From Apostichopus californicus (lineage: Eukaryota; Echinodermata; Holothuroidea; Aspidochirotida; Stichopodidae), in assembly GCA_020650975.1 (NCBI GenBank), contig JAIPMN010001568.1, positions 1-31,561 on the forward strand: DNA of 31,561 nt, read 5' to 3'. The notes beneath the pieces are model-generated. The model ran no database searches. It was not told the DNA's origin and saw only the letters and a program-made list of their open reading frames with translations. The translations under genes were made by a program, and so were the position numbers. Below are positions 21,294-30,523 of this stretch, piece after piece. Positions within the stretch are counted from its first letter, which is position 1. Each line of letters opens with the position of its first letter.

Positions 21294-21589
21294 CCACCAA
21301 TTCAATAGTGTTCTTGTACTGAACAAGCTGAATATGCATACCATGAATGAAGTTCAACAAAGATGTACTTTTTGAGTTATCGTGTTTACAATGTTTTTAG
21401 ACTTTGACCTCTGTTGAACCCAAATGATCATTGAAGTTCACAGAAAACTATAGGCTTCTCGTACTCCATCAGACCGATCCAAACACCAAGTATGAAGTTA
21501 ATCCACCATGAACTTTTTCAGTTACCGTGTTTACAAACAAGTGTCACATACATATACATACACATACACACATCGCATAGATTCCTTTT

Positions 21590-21616
21590 GCCTCCGTCAA
21601 GGAATCAAAAATTGAA
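21590..21616. repeat. Terminal hairpin of the 150-bp repeat element
   Basis: GATTCCTT and AAGGAATC form a perfect 8-bp stem around an 11-base loop, just before aaaaattg. A 3'-terminal hairpin is typical of Helitron-like or other non-autonomous elements, but no CTRR end is seen. Confidence 0.6.
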
Positions 21617-22210
21617 AGCCTTGTTCAAGTAGAACTATTAAAAAGTTGTGTCTTTGTTTTTCAGTAGATGAGGAAAAATGTTCTTTTACAAAATAGTGAG
21701 ACTATGAAAGAATCCCAAGGTTCTATTTCTTTATAAAGTATGTTTGATCTGCTATTTGGGGGGTAACTCTCCTGAAAGATAAATGAATTGATTGCAGGAG
21801 CTAATTGTCAACACTTTAAACACTGAACAATCAAACGCTGTGGCAGGGGATTTGACTTAAACCGCTGTCAACTTTGCCAAACATTCATGTCACAATTTGA
21901 AACTAACCAGAGTTGCGTATGTGGCAGCTCTCAATTTGAAACAGACAGCTCCCACTCAATTCTGCAGGTGCAGTATTCAGGAATGGGTTTCCAGTACAAT
22001 GTTTCATAGTAAGATTTAAGACAGTAAGCAACATACAAATCTTCTTTAAAGTGTTTATTTGGGACAAAAGCAATGACTCAAAGGTCTGATTTCTTGCTGA
22101 CCCCTTTATATACACAAACTGAAATGAAATAACATACTGTAGAATATTTCACTCAATTCTAATATAACATATAACAGGACATGTTTGATACTTGCTCAGA
22201 TATCATAGGC

Positions 22211-22657
22211 AACTATGTGTACACCTCTCACAGCTAAAAATGTGTACAGCTCTCACAGCTAACTATGTGTACACTTCTCAAAGGCAACTATGTGTACACT
22301 TCTCATAGGCAACTATGTGTACACTTCTCATAGGCAACTATGTGTACACTTCTCACAGCTTACTATGTGTACACTTCTCACAGATAACTATGTGTACACT
22401 TCTCACAGCTAACTATGTGTACACTTCTCACAGCTAACTATGTGTACACTTTTCACAGCTAACTATGTGTATACTTCTCACAGCTAACTATGTGTACACT
22501 TCCCATAGGCAACTTATGTGCATACTTCTCAGGGCTAACTATGTGTATACTTCTTACAGCTAACTATGTGTATACTTCTCACAGCTAACTATGTGTACAC
22601 TTCTCACAGTTAAATGTGTAGACTTCTCATAAGCAACTATGTGTACACTTCTCAAAA
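22211..22657. repeat. Minisatellite, about 18 copies of a 25-bp unit
   Basis: The consensus is aactatgtgtacacttctca followed by cagct or taggc. Copy 13 has 26 bp and copy 17 about 23 bp; the rest are 25 bp. Each unit carries the 8-bp palindrome GTGTACAC. Two tail variants (cagct, and a(t/a)aggc in copies 3-5 and 12) mark sub-blocks. The unit is not a multiple of three, and the short minus-strand frame over it is only a repeat artefact. Confidence 0.95.
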
Positions 22658-23097
22658 CTGTAGATCCTACTTCAACAAATTTGCCACTATAAAATGTAAA
22701 CAAGTCAACTATTGGTAATCCAAGCATGGGGGTTTGTATAAACAAAATATTGTAGTGCTCACATAAGAGTTTATTATCACAGAAAGCCTAAAATTATTAA
22801 CATCTATACAAACTGTATACTCTTAGCAGCACAGCACTTATACCCATCTGTGCTTTCTGATTATATTGAAAATCATTCTACAGGCAGCCCAAAGAAATAT
22901 AATTCATCTTTATGCACAATGCCAACTTGCATATATACACTTGTAAACATTTGCCGTAGAAGAATATTACCCCTTGTAAAAGTTATCACGCTAATCTCAG
23001 CTAATATGCAGCAATGTATGGCTGTATTAATCTCTCATGTCATCTGCTAATTATCTGTGATACCTTTCGCAAGAAAAGATTGTTTGTTTCCTTCCAG

Positions 23098-23145
23098 GAC
23101 ATGAATATTCATGACGGTCTTTACCTTTATGATACGACGCAGTAA
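23098..23145 (+). CDS. Weak terminal exon candidate
   Basis: A strong acceptor (ttgtttgtttccttccag) opens the only possible frame, DMNIHDGLYLYDTTQ, then TAA. The start of the segment contains the 12-bp palindrome ATGAATATTCAT (23101-23112). No poly(A) signal was confirmed. Confidence 0.27.
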   Translation, partial: DMNIHDGLYLYDTTQ

Positions 23146-23458
23146 TTCAAACTGCTGCCACTTCAAACATTGCCATGCAGGATCATTTTTCAATCAGTGG
23201 AAATGTCTAATGTAAGCTGATCCAATCATAATGGTAGTTGTCGATTTAAGAGTAATTATTTATGGCCTAACTATCATTTTGAGGATATGATTTACGTCCC
23301 ACACAGTGACTACTGCAATGTAACATGCTATTGCTAACCTAATGCTGCTGCTCACCATCGAATCAAGTCAGTTTCTTGCCGTTAATCGTAAACTCCCATT
23401 AATTTTGGGTTCCAATTTGGGTAGTGTTGACTATAAAGGGGACGACGGCTTCGTATTT

Positions 23459-23655
23459 GTTTTGATGTGCTCTTCTGTGTTACTTTAAATTGCAAAACAC
23501 TGATATCACAAATCCATCTAACACTCTGAAACGTTACGTACATACTCCACATTCATATTTTGTTTTGATGTGCTCTCCTGTGTTACTTTAAATTTCAAAA
23601 CACTGATATCACAAATCCATCTAACACTCTGAAACGTTACGTACATACTCGACAT
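23459..23655. repeat. 103-bp tandem duplication
   Basis: Copies at 23459-23561 and 23562-about 23655 differ at only a few positions (tcttctg/tctcctg, aaattgc/aaatttc). The near identity makes it recent compared with the other duplications here. Each copy ends in acgttacgtacatactc, containing the palindrome tacgta. Confidence 0.92.
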
Positions 23656-23705
23656 AAATTCATTATAATTACGTGTTACGTATCGATGTCGACAGGGATT
23701 CTTAC

Positions 23706-23721
23706 CTCCCTAAGGGACCCT
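23706..23721 (-). CDS. Possible 16-bp microexon
   Basis: On the minus strand a very strong acceptor (tgaaatctcttctctgtag) and a strong donor (GAG|GTAAGAAT) are separated by just 16 bp. Two frames are open (GSLRE or GPLG). Its length would shift the phase between the exons at 24130 and 16640, so it is not constitutive in that chain if the chain is right. It may instead be a cryptic site pair. Confidence 0.18.
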
Positions 23722-24129
23722 CTACAGAGAAGAGATTTCAGAGAAAGGTGTACAAAAACTTATTCTCCACAAATGGTCTTCTCGTTTACTCTTAATGTTT
23801 ACAACTATTTTTGCAATTGAAGGCCATCGTCATGGCAACAGAAATGCAGCTTTTGCATTTTGCTCACACAATCACGATAAAATTGGATATCAGTTCAGCA
23901 ACATCTCGGAGCAACTATTGAATTTCAAATGAAAGAGCAAGTAGCAAACCTTACTACTGTGCAAACATTTCAAGAACAACTCAGAATTGCTTTTCTTTAA
24001 ATTTGCCTTTTTTTCTTGCACTGTCATGAACAGTTGTAACCTCCAGTAAACCGTGGATAATCATAAAAATTGATGTTCTCATAGATATGGAGTTAACAAG
24101 AAATGAAAGGAAAGTGAAAGACATTCTAC

Positions 24130-24198
24130 CTGCTGTCACTATCAGCCTCAGACGGCTTTCATCATTATCCAAACAGTTTAGAATGACTCCAAGTTGCA
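24130..24198 (-). CDS. Putative internal exon, helical segment
   Basis: On the minus strand the acceptor attttttattggtttctaaag and donor GCAG|GTAGAATG frame 69 bp. Entering and leaving in phase 1 it reads QLGVILNCLDNDESRLRLIV then TA. The other frames contain stops. The helical pattern (hydrophobic every three to four residues) and junction with AEELAKAG from the exon at 16640 are consistent with one spectrin-type repeat. Known spectrin repeats are three-helix bundles of about 106 residues; only part is seen here. The 7.5-kb intron to the next exon may hide others. Confidence 0.5.
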
Positions 24199-24204
24199 CT
24201 TTAG

Positions 24205-26090
24205 AAACCAATAAAAAATATCAACAACAAAAATAAAAAATAAAATATCAAATCCCTATTCTATATTTGGTATATAATCCATCCATGTGACATCTCTAAA
24301 GACTACCAAATATTAGTGTTTCATTACTCCCTAATGTACCCCTTAAGTCTTCATTTTCATTCAATTTGATATGATGGCTTCATCTATTTGTTTTTGAAAA
24401 AAAAACGTTATCATGACCATTTCAAAATAATCAATTCAACTCAACAACTTTTCTGGCCAAAAGAAAGAGAGAGAGAGGGAAAACAAGAATAATAAAAATA
24501 ATAATGCACAGGAGAAAATTGAAATTAAATCATCTTTCTACGGAGCCCTGCATTCTCAACCAATCTTTCTACGATTAAGGTCAATGCTATTTCACCTTAA
24601 AGTACTATGATCAAGAAATTTGAGTATTTATGTTATGGTTTGATGCTAGGCATACAGAAATATCCCTCAGGTATGCTATACCTTAATTGGAGGATAAATT
24701 GTAAAGCAAATCGAACACAAAGTACCTGCATGTGAGTTGCCTTTTTTGCCATCATGTTGCTAGGCAACAAAAGAACAAGAACTTGTGGCTGTTAGGCTTC
24801 TTTTTAGTGTGTGCAAGAGATGTTAAGGGTAATGTACAGGTGGATATATGATCATAAGCTAGAGGCAAATGTCAAGACTCTTTGTCAAAGTGAAACGATT
24901 GGATATTTTGCCAAAAATAAAAAACACAAGTTCTTGAACTGAATTGAATTGAATTGTTCAGCAATAAAGGTTACAATGGTCATGATCACAGGCAAAATAA
25001 TATTTCCCATTTAAAGCATCATAACGACTCACAGGGAAATACTTAAAATGTTAATGATGGTAAATGCATGTATTTCAAGAAAAAAAATGTACTCAGTTTT
25101 TATTTCCTTCTTCATTATCAATTTATTTGTTAAATATCCCGACTGCTTTATTCAAGTCAGTTTCTGGTGTGAGACAAACAAGCTTACATGCCAAGAGGCT
25201 AATATTTCTTTGGGACTATACCTGGCTGGGCCTCTTGTTATGGTCCCATTGCAATGGAATCATTGTACCATTCAATGGTCACCTTCTCTGGAAAGGTTAA
25301 CTTCATTTTGAGGCCAAAAAACCCCAACATGACTCATGCACAGAATTTCTCTTGAATGATTTAGTGATCCTCAAAATTTGAGAGCCTAGGACCTCACTGC
25401 ACTGAAAAAATATGCATGTTTACAAGACCAGCCTTAATAAAAGATATGGAATATTACATATTTATTCATAACTGTTAGCATAAAACATGGTGTCTTAGTC
25501 ACTGGCCTAACCAAGACAATTCCCAATGGCAGGATACATTAGGGAGCAAATTTGGGGGAAAACAGGTAAACTAAGGCAAAATCAAAACTTATCCCTTTTT
25601 CATTGCAGTATTGTTTGCCTCAGACGATATGTTAAAATTTTGTACAGATCTTGCAACAGAGTATATTATGCCTGATCAAGAATGATCAATGTTCTTTGGA
25701 GGCAACAAAAAAGTAGGTACATACATGTCTCTCACATTGATAAGCAACCTAAAACTTGCATGTCAGACATACAGGTGAAGTAATATTGATTAAGCACAGG
25801 GTGGTGTACTATACGCAGCATTAGCCATTTTCCTTGTTTAATACAACTTGTGTCTTCTTCAACTTCCTCTTTGGCTGTTGGAAACGAAACTAACTTTAAA
25901 ATGGCTGGCATGGAGCAATAAAATTAAGACTGGTGTACGATTTAAACCCGGTAAGTATATATAAGAAACAATAGACCAGCGTATTGACCCTCCCCTCCCA
26001 TTGGTTACTATTAATGCTTTATGGGTTTAAGAATGCTTTGGACAAGCACTTTAAGCAACGTTATCGGATCTGAGTGTTTGTGTCTTCAGG
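24205..26090. other. Noncoding stretch
   Basis: Contains a GA-rich tract (24463-24482) that reads as a strong minus-strand acceptor with no usable exon after it, the inverted repeat listed separately, and open frames at 25048-25311 without splice support. Confidence 0.5.
24776..24936. repeat. 161-bp segment bounded by 12-bp inverted repeats
   Basis: CAAGAACTTGTG (24776-24787) is matched exactly by CACAAGTTCTTG (24925-24936). A (gaatt)n-type tail, tgaattgaattgaattg, follows immediately. Could be a small MITE or SINE-like remnant; no target-site duplication is evident. Confidence 0.35.
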
Positions 26091-26110
26091 TTTTTTTTCT
26101 CTCCTATAGG

Positions 26111-26176
26111 GTCCTTGATGGGGACTTGAGTGTCCCTCCTGATCCTTTTTTTCTACTAAACTAAACTAAACTACTG
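26111..26176 (+). mobile_element. Possible 3' tail of a LINE-like retroelement
   Basis: A short frame, VLDGDLSVPPDPFFLLN and a TAA, runs directly into (actaa)n, tactaaactaaactaaact at 26154-26172. A frame closing just before a simple-repeat tail is typical of CR1/L2-type LINE 3' ends. A long pyrimidine tract ending ctatag precedes it. No reverse transcriptase sequence is present, so the element would be heavily 5'-truncated. Confidence 0.25.
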
Positions 26177-26179
26177 CCA

Positions 26180-27050
26180 TCTATATTATAAGGCAATTAA
26201 AACAAGCATTCAATTAAGTAGCAAAAGTCTGAAGAGAATTTGGTAAACAAATGCATTTTGTCACACACCTGCAGAATAGAAATGTTTTATTTCTCCCCAG
26301 TTAGAGGTTAGACAATACAGGAGGGAGTGTAAACATTTCTATGATATAATTATTCATGAATACAAACAGTTCATTCATGACGCTCTCCATTACAATCTGA
26401 ATTTATGACCAGCAGTGTACAGAGTCAATACAAGCAGGCCTAACTCTCATTTACACAAGTGTTATATATCCATTGTATATTCAAAAAATCTGCACCAGGC
26501 TTTTACATCTTACCAGCTGTTGTATTGATAATGGATGGATATTTTGGAAAGTACAAATTTTGCAAAATCTTTATTTCCTCTACTTACAAAATACAGTTCC
26601 TTGGATTGACTTACATGTCAGTCAAGGTTTTTTTTTTTTTTCAATTGAAATATCACAGAAACAGACTTTATAATAATTGAACATTTCAAATTTACTGTTT
26701 AATAGCATCTATGTGAAACTGTCAGGTTGAAGAGATGAATGAATGGATTGGCCCATGATTACTTATTCATTAATTAACCTTTAATTAGTAAAAAAAACTC
26801 AGTAAATGACCTAGTTTGAACATGCTTTTATTGGTAGACTTTATAGCAAATACATATTTTAATCTAAGACTGCTTTATCACAGACCAACATTATGAATTA
26901 ATAATCATAACTATTTACTAACAACAAACCCTGCTTTGTTAAATGACAGACTATCATATGTGGCCTTAAGAAGCATATATGTTACTTCATCATCTTGTCA
27001 CTCCTTTAATACTAATCCTATTTGCAGTGCTGTAGCACAGGGCACATTGA
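26180..27050. other. Noncoding stretch, no gene recognised
   Basis: AT-rich, with a T14 run near 26628. Open frames at 26459-26680 translate to low-complexity hydrophobic text. Confidence 0.55.
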
Positions 27051-27053
27051 CAC

Positions 27054-27105
27054 CTCTGGGTTTTATTCTGAGGTTTCCTTTGTCCTTAAAACTTGACCTT
27101 TTGCT
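27054..27105 (-). CDS. Weak internal exon candidate
   Basis: On the minus strand the acceptor tgtgaaatctctttgattag opens SKRSSFKDKGNLRIKPR, with a weak donor AGAG|GTGTCA leaving at phase 1. That would join in frame to the exon at 24130-24198. Without the donor the frame continues another 18 codons to a TGA. The weak donor keeps this low. Confidence 0.22.
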
Positions 27106-27109
27106 CTAA

Positions 27110-28258
27110 TCAAAGAGATTTCACAACACCCTGTCAGAATGAGGGAGTATATCTTTGGAGAAGATAAACCAGGAGACCTACCAAGGAGAGCGTTCAGTTG
27201 AGGAACAGTTAGTTATACAACCCCCCCCCCCCTAATTCAGCGTCTGTCCTTCAGCAGAAATGCATACTGTTGCTACATTTTCCCTCTTAAAATTGAAACC
27301 ATCAAGAAAACCAATAAACCATGTGTGAATTGAAAAAGTCATCAAGTACTTATTTCTTATAGCCTGTTTTATTAATGTCCCCATGTTTTAAGTGGTTGTA
27401 AGAACTATGACAGCATGCATGGAATGCCATTCTACAATTACCATGGGAACAATAACTAATTAAAACCCCTTTGTCAAATGGATGCATCCTAGTTGGAGGT
27501 ATTACAGTGAGCTGATGCTCTTTCTGTGAGATGACACTCTGTAATCTTTAACAATGGAGTAAGAGCTGCTAAATAAAAACAAAAAACCTACTTATGTCAA
27601 AGTAACCAAAGATGAATTTTGGTAATATTTCTGTGGTTAAACATTTACTCTGTTATTAATATGAAACTAATATCAGTACTAGGCCTACTGCTTACTCCAT
27701 TAGGGCTTATAATATATGTGACAGTTTAATCAAATCATCTGAATACATTTACTTCCATTAAATAAAACCTACATGAAAGAGCGGCAAGCTCCGTAACGTC
27801 CTTTTTAGACTTGCTTAAGTCTGCTAATACTGCATGCAGATGAACAGCAACATTATCTCTCCTTCAGACAGAATTTGTTATTACACTAACATGAGAGATG
27901 TTTAAATGCTTTGTTTGCTGCACAGGAATAGGTTCCAGTTTGCCCAATTACTGTTCATGTGGAACATGGAAGGTTACTACATGAATATAACATGTTCCTA
28001 TATATGGTATACAGCAGCTACTTCTTGTGAATTAGCTACCAGCATAAGGATAATAAAATCAGCATCATAAACAGTTCTCAGAATGTTAAATACCTATATG
28101 AACTTAGGACTATATATATTAAATGCAACAATAGAAAATAAAACTATATTAGTACATTTTATGTAACTGATCTTAACTCCAAAGATGTTACAATGTCTTG
28201 AAAGTAAGTTTTCCTGTTAATGTAGGCAAAAATGAAACCTTTCCAAGGACCTTAGCCC
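27110..28258. other. Noncoding stretch
   Basis: Apart from the C12 run at 27221-27232 I see nothing in it. Confidence 0.55.
27221..27232. repeat. C12 homopolymer
   Basis: Twelve C between tatacaa and taattcag. Confidence 0.95.
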
Positions 28259-28457
28259 TTAAAAGAATAGTCCAGGTCAAAAATGATGTCACATCTGTTT
28301 GCTCCAAGTTCACTTTTGGTATGAAAGGTGGCAACTTCAACTGTCAATATCTCAAAAACGGTACATAGGAATTGAAAGCAAATATCACCAGAATGTTTAC
28401 ATTATGTTCCTCTTTCACATATCAAAAAGAAAATTTGGACCTGGACTTTTCTTTTAA
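28259..28457. mobile_element. MITE candidate with TTAA ends, 199 bp
   Basis: The left end TTAAAAGAATAGTCCAGGTC (28259-28278) is matched by the reverse complement of the right end, TTAAAAGAAAAGTCCAGGTC, with a single mismatch in 20 bases. Both ends carry TTAA, the target-site duplication of piggyBac-type transposons (and some Sola elements). The 199-bp interior has no ORF, as expected for a non-autonomous miniature inverted-repeat element. Family assignment is inference from the TTAA borders; TIRs of canonical piggyBac usually begin CCY, which is not seen here. Confidence 0.75.
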
Positions 28458-28915
28458 TTGCTACACTTTGGAAGTATAGCGCAAGAGTGATGCATCCATT
28501 GTAGTACATGCATAGGTTTGTCATAGGACCTTCAATTTAACACGTTAAAATCTGGCTTAAAACTTCTTCAAAAGTACTTTTCAAGAGGTTTCTGACATTG
28601 GTGATTATAAAGTTTGCACAGAGTGACTACTGGGGTGGCTGGCAACCACCTGCGCTTCTGGACCTCCCAATTGAGTGCCACCATACACCACACAATGTCA
28701 ATAAATTTATCATAAAATCTCAGTGGAACTAGATTTAAGATCACTGTATGATTCCTCTACCATGACCTTTGACATTTCCTATAGAGGTAACACTAATGCT
28801 GTAATATCCAGGATGGGGAATCCTGATGCAAACATTTCACAAAATCCATGCTTTGTACTTGATTGATTCTGTGATTAAGGAAACAAATCTGTTTATATTC
28901 CTCTGACAATTGTAG

Positions 28916-29035
28916 CCTGTGCTCGGGATACGATTTATTGTGTAAACATGGATCGCACTCCATGATGTGTGATGAACTCCACGATAGACTAGGTTCAAAG
29001 GAGGATGACCCCACTCTCACTCTTAACTTTGAAAT
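28916..29035 (+). CDS. Putative internal exon, unknown protein
   Basis: A good acceptor (tatattcctctgacaattgtag, with a branch-like ctgac) and a donor GAAAT|GTAAGCTC frame 120 bp, symmetric in phase 2. It reads LCSGYDLLCKHGSHSMMCDE, then LHDRLGSKEDDPTLTLNFE. GC content is above the flanks and the residue mix is typical of coding DNA. Three cysteines and two histidines near the start might bind metal, but no named motif fits. The minus strand is also open here for 75 codons but lacks a donor at its end, so I prefer plus. No phase-2 exon partner was found in the window. Confidence 0.45.
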
Positions 29036-29471
29036 GTAAGCTCAGCGTTGACCTGGGATCAGCGTTGACCTTTTACATCCGTTATTGTTTGTTCCGTGCA
29101 GTAACATGACACAATGGCAGGAGGCATTAACAGTATGACATGGGTTTGATACTGAGCACAGGGTCAGAGGTACAACACCAGTGTTCTAAGGTTCAAAATC
29201 AATTGAAACAACTTGTTTAAAGTGATTCTGTGCATTTTGAAATAAGAAATACATACAACTTTTCATTTTCAAAAAATGGAACTTTGTTTAAGCTGCTTAT
29301 CTGAGGTCTCACCAAGCTAATTTTGCCAAAAATGTTTCATTAATTACGAAATTAATGATCGAAAGTATCAAAACATTTATCCGCTGAAGACATATTTCAT
29401 TCATGTATTTCTGTTTCACCTTTTGCCCCTGCCTCTTGATTTAAACATGGAGGTAAAGTCAGATTTAAACA

Positions 29472-29548
29472 AGCCAATCAGGTAACGCATTGTATTGCGT
29501 CTTCAGTATCAATGAAGGTCTACTTGCTCAAAGAACAGCTGATTGGCT
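29472..29548. promoter_or_regulatory. Inverted pair of CCAAT boxes
   Basis: AGCCAATCAG (29472-29481) and CTGATTGGCT (29539-29548) are perfect inverse copies, and each is a full consensus NF-Y site. They flank 57 bp with raised CpG. Such a pair suits a promoter, or could be the ends of a small inverted-repeat element. Confidence 0.4.
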
Positions 29549-29636
29549 ATGCGACTATAGAAAACTGTGACAACAGTAATTAGTGTACAAAACCTAGCCT
29601 ATTGTCACACATAATACTACACTTGGTGTCACAGAC

Positions 29637-29706
29637 CTTCGATTTCAGCAATATTCTCGCTTCCGAAGTCCTATATGATATGAAAATAGTTATCCTGTGA
29701 TAAACC
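29637..29706 (-). CDS. Weak exon candidate
   Basis: On the minus strand a strong acceptor (cttctcctctctctgcgttag) leads, after one base, into VYHRITIFISYRTSEARILL then KSK, with a modest donor AAG|GTCTGT (phase 2 to 0). The frame stays open a further 18 codons if unspliced. No partner exon was identified. Confidence 0.25.
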
Positions 29707-30052
29707 CTAACGCAGAGAGAGGAGAAGAGTCGAGAAGAAAACAACCGATATCACTACGCCTACTATTATCTCGCAGGATTAGTGTGTAGTATGTATATGT
29801 ATGGTATTCATACCTAAGCAATGCAATACCATCATCAGTACAGAATACTGCTACCAGTGTAGCAGTACCTGGACCATGTGGCTAAATAAATACAGGCCAC
29901 CAGGCAGTTATTTTTATGATGCTAAGCGACTGCGAATGTGGGCGAAGCTCGCAAGGGCTTATGGATTACAACTTCTTCAGTTTAACTCAAATTTGGAAAT
30001 TAAAACTAAAACTTGAGTAGCGTGCATGTGTTACACCGGTGACACAGTCACT

Positions 30053-30088
30053 ATTTAATTTTGTATATTTATTTAATTTTGTATATTT
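30053..30088. repeat. 18-bp perfect tandem duplication
   Basis: atttaattttgtatattt occurs twice in succession. Confidence 0.95.
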
Positions 30089-30486
30089 ATTAAGAAACTA
30101 ACACCTAGGTGTCATGATCTATAGCTCTTAAATTGTTAGCTGTTTCTTCAAAAATGCTTTCAAATGTTTACTGTTTTTATAAAGCGGTTTCCGTTAGTTA
30201 TAACAACTATCACTATCATTTTCAATCATCAAATGACATATTTCATCCAAGCAACACTGGTGGTACGTTGAAAAATTAGGAAAAACGTAAGATCAAATAT
30301 TATCTAATGTATTTCCTTTTGGAAACGCACATAATCGCTTTAAGTGTTGAACACAACAGTGTGGGGCATGAATGGAAATGTGAAAGCGGCCTATGGTACA
30401 AGAAACGGTCTCATTCATTTCCATGACAGATGGTGTTATAACTGAGTATTTTTCTGACAAACTCTTATTTGAATTTCCCAAACATA

Positions 30487-30523
30487 GACATGTGATGACC
30501 CTTGACATGTGATGACCCTTGAC
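30487..30523. repeat. 17-bp perfect tandem duplication
   Basis: gacatgtgatgaccctt occurs twice and a third copy starts (gac). Confidence 0.95.

Larger units (their letters stand above)
20990..21625 (+). repeat. Interspersed repeat built of 145-150-bp tandem units
   Basis: Units begin with gttatcgtgttta(c)aa at 21080, 21230, 21375 and 21521, spaced 150, 145 and 146 bp. Each has pyrimidine/actttga-rich text, a tgacc(t)...acct block, an aagctgaat...atgaa(g)ttca block and a short tail. The last unit is cut short by a catacatatacata microsatellite and ends with a hairpin at 21590-21616. A degenerate unit may precede from about 20990. I recall similar repeats in marine invertebrate genomes but cannot verify the family name. 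The gttatcgtgtttac/hairpin architecture suggests a non-autonomous element. Confidence 0.75.

Noticed and set aside
22560..22745. Minus-strand open frame with repeated VHIV/EKxTH text
   Set aside because: It is only the translation of the 25-bp minisatellite, whose unit is not a multiple of three.
24440..24482. Very strong minus-strand acceptor in the GA-rich tract
   Set aside because: All three frames after it stop within seven codons and no donor follows; it is a simple purine tract.
29041..29070. cagcgttgacct repeated 20 bp apart
   Set aside because: Too short to separate from chance.
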